DNA from: Acidobacteriota bacterium
GTDB lineage: Bacteria > Acidobacteriota > Aminicenantia > UBA2199
Direction: 5' to 3'
Assembly: GCA_018897435.1 (NCBI GenBank)
Contig: JAHIKI010000062.1
Span: 1-57,343, forward strand
DNA: 57,343 nt
Shown in pieces: positions 51,566 to 57,343 of this stretch (position 1 is the stretch's first letter; the number at the start of each line of letters is the position of its first letter). Below the pieces are notes generated by a model, which worked only from the letters and a program-made list of their open reading frames with translations, did not search any database and was not told where the DNA came from. Both the position numbers and the translations under genes were made by a program.

Positions 51566-52221
51566 TGTACCTGTATCTGGATGAATCGGGCGATCTGGGC
51601 TTTAATCCTGATAAAAAGGGTAGTTCCAAGAAATTCGTCATAACTGTTCTGGTCTGCTCTTCTGACCTGTCCAGGCGCAATATTCGCCAGGCCATCCGAC
51701 GAACCATCAAATGCAAAATCAACAAAGGTAAAAAAAAGAAGCAATTGCAGGAACTGAAAGGATCTAAAACCGATTTCAAAATAAAAAAATACTTTTTTGA
51801 AAAAGTAAAAAACAATGGCTGGGAGATTTTTACATTGGCTTTGAACAAAAGCCGGGTACACGATGATTTGAAAACAAAAACCGGCAAGAAAAAACTTTAT
51901 AATTTCCTTTCAAGAATTTTAATTGAAAAAATGGCGCCGCGGCTGCAAACTTCCAAACAACATATTGAGCTCATTGTAGATAAATCTAAAAACTCTGAAG
52001 AAATACGAGACTTCAATATCTATTTGGCCAATCAACTGGAAGCATATTTGCCTTTGAACATTTTCCTGCATATTCGTCATCTATCTTCAACCGAATCCTT
52101 TGAATTGCAGGCCGTCGATCTGTTTTGTTGGGGGATTTTTCGCAAATACGAACAGAAAGACTTGGAATGGTATGATTTGTTCAAAAAGAAAATCGCATAT
52201 GAAACGGAATATTTGAAATAA
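51565..52221 (+). CDS. DUF3800 protein in the HicAB operon
   Basis: 218 residues. MYLYLDESGDLGF starts with the D-E-SGD motif (Asp6, Glu7, Asp10) of DUF3800, and IELIVDKSKNSEEIRDFNIY and SFELQAVDLFCWGIFRKYEQ give later acidic residues. The fold is thought to be RNase H-like with acidic metal ligands; a nuclease role is plausible but unproven. Coding composition is more AT-rich than core genes. The TAATG overlap with hicB means it is translated from the toxin-antitoxin message. Confidence 0.85.
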   Translation: MYLYLDESGDLGFNPDKKGSSKKFVITVLVCSSDLSRRNIRQAIRRTIKCKINKGKKKKQLQELKGSKTDFKIKKYFFEKVKNNGWEIFTLALNKSRVHDDLKTKTGKKKLYNFLSRILIEKMAPRLQTSKQHIELIVDKSKNSEEIRDFNIYLANQLEAYLPLNIFLHIRHLSSTESFELQAVDLFCWGIFRKYEQKDLEWYDLFKKKIAYETEYLK

Positions 52222-52430
52222 GGGGTAAAAAAAATGCGGACCCTGTAATGCTGATTCCTCCGGGCTCAGGGCCAACCTATGGAAGGAAGCACCCGAAGGA
52301 CATCACAGGACTTACCCGCACAGATATTATATTCAATATTTTTCTTTTGTCAACTTTTAGAGGCAAAAACTGGCATGACAGTATAAAAAAAAATAACAAT
52401 GTAAGACCTGGCACCAATGTCTATTCTGGC

Positions 52431-52453
52431 GTAGGGGCGGGGTTATCCCGCCC
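52431..52453. repeat. GTAGGGGC-type palindrome, copy 4
   Basis: GTAGGGGCGGG (52431-52441) and CCCGCCC (52447-52453). Lies in a gap with no gene (52222-52650). Confidence 0.55.
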
Positions 52454-52516
52454 TTCTTCAAAATCATCGATCCGGAATTGGAAAATTTGTGTGGTGACTA
52501 GGGACACGATGACAAT

Positions 52517-52540
52517 GGGCACGGCGAGCCGTGCCCCTAC
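52517..52540. repeat. GTAGGGGC-type palindrome, copy 5
   Basis: GGGCACGGC (52517-52525), GA, GCCGTGCCC (52528-52536), CTAC. Confidence 0.65.
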
Positions 52541-52650
52541 GGTTTGACAATTTCTGCCCCATTTAATATGATGTTTTTGCTTGGTCGCCAGGCGGGAATA
52601 AGAGATAAAAAAGGATCTGCAGTATGAATGAAAAATGAACTGAGGCATCC

Positions 52651-52932
52651 ATGAAAAAGAAGATTCCTGAGGGCGAATTGATCCGCTTTCACCTAACCCC
52701 TGCCGAGCGTACACTCGTTCGCGATGAGACACTTTACGATCCCGATTTTGCCAACTTGGCCGATTGTGAAGGAAATGGATTCGTCGTGCCGATGACGTTG
52801 CTTGATATTGAAGAACTCCAGGGAGATGTTGCGGCCGCGGCTAACCACTGCTCAGACAAGAAGGTCCAAGCCAGGCTGGACCGCTTTTTCGAAAAACTGC
52901 AGCGCTGCCTGAATAAGTACGAAGAGGTGTAA
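52651..52932 (+). CDS. unknown 93-residue protein
   Basis: MKKKIPEGELIRFHLTPAER, then TLVRDETLYDPDFANLADCE, GNGFVVPMTLLDIEELQGDV and a helical end with KKVQARLDRFFEKLQRCLNK. No membrane segment. GAGG about 7 bases before the ATG is a weak but usable site. It sits between two palindromes, the second of which begins right at its stop. I do not recognise a family; the composition is protein-like. Confidence 0.55.
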   Translation: MKKKIPEGELIRFHLTPAERTLVRDETLYDPDFANLADCEGNGFVVPMTLLDIEELQGDVAAAANHCSDKKVQARLDRFFEKLQRCLNKYEEV

Positions 52933-52956
52933 GGGCACGGCGCGCCGTGCCCCTAC
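52933..52956. repeat. GTAGGGGC-type palindrome, copy 6
   Basis: GGGCACGGCGCGCCGTGCCC is a perfect 20-base palindrome (52933-52952) followed by CTAC. The 17-base word AAGACCTGGCACCAATG occurs nearby at 52403-52419 and 53029-53045. Confidence 0.7.
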
Positions 52957-53149
52957 ACACGGACCACGTCCAACTACTTGCACTGCACCCGGTTCTTATC
53001 TCTTCAATGTAATATTGAAAGACCTGGCACCAATGCCTCTCCAAGGGTATGTATAATTTGTACTTACCCTTTAACAATATTCCTTTACCGATGTATAGCT
53101 TTAATGATTAATCAAGGGGGGTACAAATTGTACCCCAGTTGGCAAGAAG

Positions 53150-53306
53150 TTACGGATCACGGTTGCGCATTTTTTTAATATATTGCACCGGATCGGCACT
53201 ATCGGATAATACCTCTACCACATCCACGACCGCGAACCACCACTCACTATTATGGATTGTCTTGCGTATCGATTTTCCCTTGAAAACCGCGATCCTTGTT
53301 TCCATG
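53150..53306 (-). pseudogene. remnant of a Bro-N/DinD-type phage antirepressor
   Basis: Reading leftward from ATG 53306 gives METRIAVFKGK, then one extra A in an AAAA run shifts the frame. After correction it continues SIRKTIHNSEWWFAVVDVVE and VLSDSADPVQYIKKMRNRD before a stop. This is the start of Bro-N-domain antirepressors. Most of the domain is missing. Bases 52957-53149 hold no gene. Confidence 0.55.
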
Positions 53307-53364
53307 ATCACCTCTTATTATTAATCCCCAAAATGCCATCCTGACTTCGCTCTCCTCTTATCCA

Positions 53365-54006
53365 TTATTGCGTTTCAGGGAAGCTCATTGAACTTTTTAT
53401 CCAATTTTCAATTTCATAATTAGTCATAAAAAAGAGTAGTAATTTTTCGTGAGATTTATCTATTATTGTCTGATTGTAAAAGGCAAAGACAAGTCCTGGT
53501 GCCTGCTTATCCCCACCTTTTGCTTTTTCAATTTGATCGTTGATTATTTCTAGATCCCATATTAATTCAAATATTTGATCGAATGGAGGTTTTGAGGCAA
53601 GCAATAGAAAATCTTTTTCTTTCTTCAAAAAAGACCAGTATCTCAAATCTAATTTTGGAGGCAAAATGGATTGCGCATTAAAAGGTAAATTTTTCGCGTT
53701 TTGCATATTTTTATATTGCCAAAATGTTCGATAAACCCCTTTTGCATCATCTTTTAATAACTTTAAGGAAGATTTTCTCAACCTCATCTTGTAGTGATAC
53801 TCATCAAAACTACGCTTCATTATATCTGCGGTAAAACCTAAAACGACACCAAGAACAATACCAATTACAACTTGAAATGTCTGTTTATCTTTTATATTTG
53901 TTAATTTGAATAAAAAAATAATCGAGAGGATTAAAAAGAGTATTGGTACCCAAAATGACTCTATGATTTCAATTAATAAATGCTTAATATTTCTGAATTT
54001 CTTCAT
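53365..54006 (-). CDS. two-helix membrane protein with cytoplasmic helical domain
   Basis: 213 residues from ATG 54006 with AAGGTG upstream. Hydrophobic helices at about 15-34 and 42-60, then a Lys-rich alpha-helical domain (SSLKLLKDDAKGVYRTFWQY, WDLEIINDQIEKAKGG). No family recognised. AT-rich coding sequence. It is the last gene of the leftward operon with the GIY-YIG protein 12 bases upstream and the broken methylase, so a role in defence is possible by context only. Confidence 0.65.
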   Translation of the reverse strand: MKKFRNIKHLLIEIIESFWVPILFLILSIIFLFKLTNIKDKQTFQVVIGIVLGVVLGFTADIMKRSFDEYHYKMRLRKSSLKLLKDDAKGVYRTFWQYKNMQNAKNLPFNAQSILPPKLDLRYWSFLKKEKDFLLLASKPPFDQIFELIWDLEIINDQIEKAKGGDKQAPGLVFAFYNQTIIDKSHEKLLLFFMTNYEIENWIKSSMSFPETQ

Positions 54007-54017
54007 ATTCACTCACC

Positions 54018-54818
54018 TTATAATGCTTCCGCCAGTGTACGCGCGTTTTTCAATTTTTCCATCAGGGTCAGCCGGGATGCCTGCATGTTTATCCCGGGAG
54101 AATAAACGATCGGGCCGATCATTTTGGCCTTGCCACTCAGCTTGACCATGTATTTCCCACTGTCCTGGTAGGGTTGGATCGAGTCGATCCGGCCATAGTG
54201 TGTGATTTTATGCAATGGAGATGTCATATAGATCGCAATATATTTAAGATTGGGGATTACTTTTTTTGACAGACGTATTGCATACCAGCGATTTTTCCCG
54301 AGAAATTCCTCTTCGAATCCCTCTGGATGGGCGGGACAAACGATGGTATCGTATTCACCGAGCCGGCGGCGCTCGGCTCGATCCTTTGATATTTCCGCAG
54401 GTCCATCCCCCGTAATTTCAAAAAGTTCCTTACGTTGCATATGTTGGACTTTCTGCTTAAAAAATTTGAATAGGTCTCTTGATTCTGAGAACTTCCCAGC
54501 CACTCGGTTTCCTTTTGGCATCGCGATCCTTAAAACGAGTGATTCGAGTTCTTTCAAATGTTCATCACCTTGAGTTAAATATATACTGAAGCGATTCCAT
54601 TCTTGAGCGTGACGGTCAGTTAAATGATCTCGCAAACGAGTACGAAGATTCTTGGCCAGTCCAACATAATGCAAAGTGTTCCCTTTATATAGGGCATAAA
54701 CTCCACTTTTCCTTCGCGCGAACTCAGTGACAATCTCAGGATAACGTTTTATTGCTGTTCTTGAAATACCTTCAAGATGTTCCATAACAAGCGGAGTCCG
54801 TTTTAGTTTCTTGTTCAT
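54018..54818 (-). CDS. GIY-YIG nuclease-domain protein
   Basis: 266 residues. KSGVYALYKGNTLHYVGLAK, then NLRTRLRDHLTD is the GIY-YIG core (GVY at 39-41, YVG at 51-53, Arg on the following helix). Residues about 100-266 are an unassigned domain with KELFEITGDGPAEISKDRAE and a C-terminal part resembling a predicted transport or restriction subunit. Its ATG overlaps the stop of the methylase fragment by 4 bases. It could be the cleavage module or a nicking accessory of the restriction system. Confidence 0.82.
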   Translation of the reverse strand: MNKKLKRTPLVMEHLEGISRTAIKRYPEIVTEFARRKSGVYALYKGNTLHYVGLAKNLRTRLRDHLTDRHAQEWNRFSIYLTQGDEHLKELESLVLRIAMPKGNRVAGKFSESRDLFKFFKQKVQHMQRKELFEITGDGPAEISKDRAERRRLGEYDTIVCPAHPEGFEEEFLGKNRWYAIRLSKKVIPNLKYIAIYMTSPLHKITHYGRIDSIQPYQDSGKYMVKLSGKAKMIGPIVYSPGINMQASRLTLMEKLKNARTLAEAL

Positions 54819-56044
54819 TTGGCTACTCCATCTTCTATAATCTTTATTTCTTCGTCAGTCAAACCATACAATTCAAAAACTAGCCCGTCAATTTCTTTGT
54901 CGATTGCTTCGATTTGTTTACTTATTGTATTTTTTTGCATTTCGGAATTCGAAGAAATATATTGAACATGCATTTCTAACATTGAATTAGCCAGCAAAGT
55001 TAGTCTGATATATTTTGAGTTTTCTAACTGAGAAGAAAAATCTATCAAAAGTAAAGGCAGGTCTCGTACCATTTTTGGCAAAACATCTGTGTAATCACCT
55101 TGCAGGTTTTTTGTAGCAATAAAATTAGCAAAATAAAATTTAATAAGTTTGGAATTTAATAATGCCAAATGAAATACCTCGGATTCAGTGCATTTTGATT
55201 TTTCATAACCAGGAAAATCCATTTTTAGATTGGTTCCTTCAAGAAAATGATATCGAACTAAACAAATTGAACGTTGGTCAGAATAAAATTTATTAATATC
55301 ATAGGTCGCCATAAGCCCAAAACCCTTACTGCTAGTTTTATTAATAATAATTTTTGGAGATTCAAAAAAATACGGATGCCTTGGTCCATACATAATCTTG
55401 GGTTGATAATTCAGATAATAATTATTCCATTTAAGAGCATAACGTTTAATATCTGTGCCGCGTAAACATTTTTTGGCATTACCTATAGCTTTATTGCCAA
55501 GTAGGGCCTCTTGAGAGAAAGCTCCTTTTTCCTTACTACAAATTTGTGCACCATAATTCACATAATAGACGTTTCCAACTTTAATTGATTGCTTGGTTAC
55601 TTTATTCTTTAATGCAATAGAAATATTTGATGTATTTATATCAAACATATAGTTGTGATTGTGCAACCAAAGAAGCGGCCTGATTCTAGTTTCTTTAATT
55701 ATTATGCCCTCTTCAAAATAGTCAACTTGTGATTCCGTATGTTTTCCTTTGGGCTCCAGAATTAATATGCATATTTTTCTGGAAACATTAGAAAACACTC
55801 TCTCTTGACCAAACACTGCTAGTTGAACAAGTTTATTTTTATGCACAATATCTTTGCGAATTTCCTTAGCATACAACTCGGTTAAAATGGAAGTTGGATA
55901 AACAAATGCATTCATTCCATGTGGATTTAAAATCTGAAATGAACGTAAAAGGAAAGCAAGATACTGGTCCCAATGACCAATTAAACTAGATTCTCTTTTT
56001 AAAATATAATTTCGAAAAAGATCATCACTTGTCCATGCACTAAT
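54815..56044 (-). CDS. C-terminal (specificity) part of a Type IIG-like methylase, separated by a frameshift
   Basis: An open frame whose first ATG is 55915 but whose sense continues upstream as ISAWTSDDLFRNYILKRESS, then LIGHWDQYLAFLLRSFQILN. It matches the region that follows NPPY in Eco57I/PglX-like methylases (NAFVYPTSILTELYAKEIRK, IDIKRYALKWNNYYLNYQPK style target-recognition segment). It is one base off the frame of the upstream methylase part, and much more AT-rich. It could be made as a separate polypeptide from ATG 55915 or be part of a dead gene. Confidence 0.7.
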   Translation of the reverse strand: MSAWTSDDLFRNYILKRESSLIGHWDQYLAFLLRSFQILNPHGMNAFVYPTSILTELYAKEIRKDIVHKNKLVQLAVFGQERVFSNVSRKICILILEPKGKHTESQVDYFEEGIIIKETRIRPLLWLHNHNYMFDINTSNISIALKNKVTKQSIKVGNVYYVNYGAQICSKEKGAFSQEALLGNKAIGNAKKCLRGTDIKRYALKWNNYYLNYQPKIMYGPRHPYFFESPKIIINKTSSKGFGLMATYDINKFYSDQRSICLVRYHFLEGTNLKMDFPGYEKSKCTESEVFHLALLNSKLIKFYFANFIATKNLQGDYTDVLPKMVRDLPLLLIDFSSQLENSKYIRLTLLANSMLEMHVQYISSNSEMQKNTISKQIEAIDKEIDGLVFELYGLTDEEIKIIEDGVAK

Positions 56045-57343
56045 CCAAAGGCGGATTGCCGATCACGCAATCAAACCCACCGGACTTCATGGCATCGGGG
56101 AATTCGCGGGTCCAGTCGAAGGGATTGACGCGCTTCATTTCCTCGGGGTCGGGGATCAGGCGACCGGAAAAGTAATCGGGACCGATGAGCGAATTACCAC
56201 ATTTAATATTATTAGAGAGATTGGGCAAAGCCCTTTCGTGGAAGAGCTGTCGGGACTGGCCGACGGTTTCGTCGGTTTCCCCTTCCAGAACCTTGAGCAG
56301 CAAAGACAGTTTCGAGACCTCGACCGCCTGGAGATCGATGTCCACGCCAAAAATATGCGTTATCAGGATGCGCTTTTTTTCGGCGATGGCGAGGCGCCAA
56401 TACTTGCCGCGGCTGTCCAGATAAACGGCTTGCTTATGTTTTGCCGGGTGGTTTTCCAGGTACCATTTAAGACAGTGGTCGAGAAGGTATTGGTAGGCGC
56501 CGAGAAGGAAAGAGCCGGAACCGCAGGCCATGTCCAGGACGCGCAGCGGCTGGCCGTTTTTGCCGCCGGCGAGCTGCGCCGGGCTCTTGCCTTCGATCAT
56601 CTTGCCCACGGTGTTCTTAACGATGTAATCTACAATATAAGCAGGAGTGTAATAGACGCCTCCCGCCTTGCGCACCTCGGGCTTTTCCTCGACCTTGGCC
56701 CGGTGCTCGGGAGTCAGGCGAATCACCTTGCCCAGGAAACGTTCATAGACCGTACCCAGAATCTCAACTGGCAGGACGCCGAAATGGTAGGGCGAACCAT
56801 GCTCGAAGTAGAGATTCTGCAGAATGGGTTTGATCACCTTGTCATCGATGGTCAGCGCCGGAGTAAGGCGGTCGTGCTGTTCAGATACCCCATCCTCTTT
56901 CTGGAAATGGAAGATGCCTGAATTGTATTTCTCATCGGCCTTGCGGCACAGTTTCATAAATTGGGCATAAATTTCCGGCTGTTCACAGAGCTTGAGCAAC
57001 TGACCGTAAGATTCACTGCCGCGATCCTCGGCTATGCGCAGGAAAATGAGGCGGTCGATGGTACGCTGCACGGCGGTGTTCAGATCGTCATAGCCCAGGT
57101 ACAGATTGCGCAGGGCGATATTGCGGGCCAGGGAATCGCGCCAGCCCTCAATTTCCTTCAGGAACTCGCTGTCCACCTCCGAGGTGCCGCGCTTGCGCTT
57201 GGAAGCGGCGAACTTGTCGTACGATCCCGCCCACACCGCCTCGCGTGAAAAAATATCCCACAACTCTCGCCAGCGGTCAGGGTATTCTTCAGAACGAAAA
57301 TACTGGATGCGGCCGTAACTGGCTTTGTCAACGGGCCGCGGCC
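56040..57343 (-). CDS. Type IIG-like N6-adenine DNA methylase, N-terminal part (runs off the window)
   Basis: The frame is open to the window edge (VDKASYGRIQYFRSEEYPDR precedes MWDIFS), so the gene starts outside. It has RNLYLGYDDLNTAVQRTIDR, VYYTPAYIVDYIVKNTVGKM, SAM motif I VLDMACGSGSFLLGAYQYLL and IFGVDIDLQAVEVSKLSLLL. The catalytic motif reaches FDCVIGNPPLD and stops at 56040. The usual NPPY/F plus specificity domain is continued out of frame in the next ORF. Such enzymes methylate adenine and often also cleave or guard a site. Confidence 0.85.
   Translation of the reverse strand, partial: PRPVDKASYGRIQYFRSEEYPDRWRELWDIFSREAVWAGSYDKFAASKRKRGTSEVDSEFLKEIEGWRDSLARNIALRNLYLGYDDLNTAVQRTIDRLIFLRIAEDRGSESYGQLLKLCEQPEIYAQFMKLCRKADEKYNSGIFHFQKEDGVSEQHDRLTPALTIDDKVIKPILQNLYFEHGSPYHFGVLPVEILGTVYERFLGKVIRLTPEHRAKVEEKPEVRKAGGVYYTPAYIVDYIVKNTVGKMIEGKSPAQLAGGKNGQPLRVLDMACGSGSFLLGAYQYLLDHCLKWYLENHPAKHKQAVYLDSRGKYWRLAIAEKKRILITHIFGVDIDLQAVEVSKLSLLLKVLEGETDETVGQSRQLFHERALPNLSNNIKCGNSLIGPDYFSGRLIPDPEEMKRVNPFDWTREFPDAMKSGGFDCVIGNPPLD

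Overview
The window is bacterial chromosome, mostly protein-coding and moderately GC-rich. No rRNA, CRISPR array or intact transposon is visible. The organism has a diderm-type envelope (OmpA-type lipoprotein, small beta-barrel, AMIN-domain amidase, HtrA protease) and an MEP isoprenoid pathway (dxs plus a prenyl synthase). It also has an RNase Y/YmdB/ZapA gene order. Together with several two-domain proteins of unknown function this fits an uncultured Acidobacteriota/Aminicenantes-like lineage. That assignment is inference from general knowledge and was not tested.

Layout. 0.2-2.9 kb: small membrane proteins, an OmpA lipoprotein, a GlsB-like protein and an M48 protease lipoprotein (envelope stress flavour). 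3.0-5.1 kb: two tandem NAD-dependent epimerase paralogs. 5.2-7.3 kb: tRNA-Ala, then a PAS histidine kinase with its NarL-type regulator. 8.1-11.6 kb: amidase, HtrA protease and a DapF-like protein lacking both catalytic cysteines. 11.6-22.3 kb is a scarred accessory zone. A 210-bp direct repeat brackets an AT-rich insert carrying a sulfatase-like membrane protein, an IS3-type stub and an exported-looking radical SAM protein. Next come an endonuclease/phosphatase-fold protein, an orphan RNA ligase, a propeller sensor behind a perfect sigma70-type promoter, a transposase scar, a second dapF fragment and two envelope proteins.

22.4-38 kb is core. The leftward operon is nusA-infB-DUF503-rbfA-nrnA-truB, with no rimP. 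The divergent rightward run is hup-tRNA(Val)-thrS-infC-rpmI-rplT-pheS-pheT-coiled coil-zapA-rny-ymdB. 38-42.3 kb holds a two-domain unknown protein, a ParDE-type toxin-antitoxin pair, a UPF0104 membrane protein and an ICMT-like methyltransferase. 42.6-50.1 kb is a second core run: xseA-xseB-prenyl synthase-dxs-unknown-polA.

50.1-57.3 kb is a second accessory zone: a four-helix-bundle protein, a HicA-HicB-DUF3800 operon, GTAGGGGC-type palindromes, a phage antirepressor remnant and a leftward restriction-modification operon. That operon has a Type IIG-like methylase broken at its NPP motif, a GIY-YIG protein and a membrane protein. The best candidates for a second look are the Ser/Ser DapF variant, the tRNA-Val/thrS junction, the palindromic insertion inside pheS, the orphan RNA ligase, HicAB-DUF3800 and the broken Type IIG operon.
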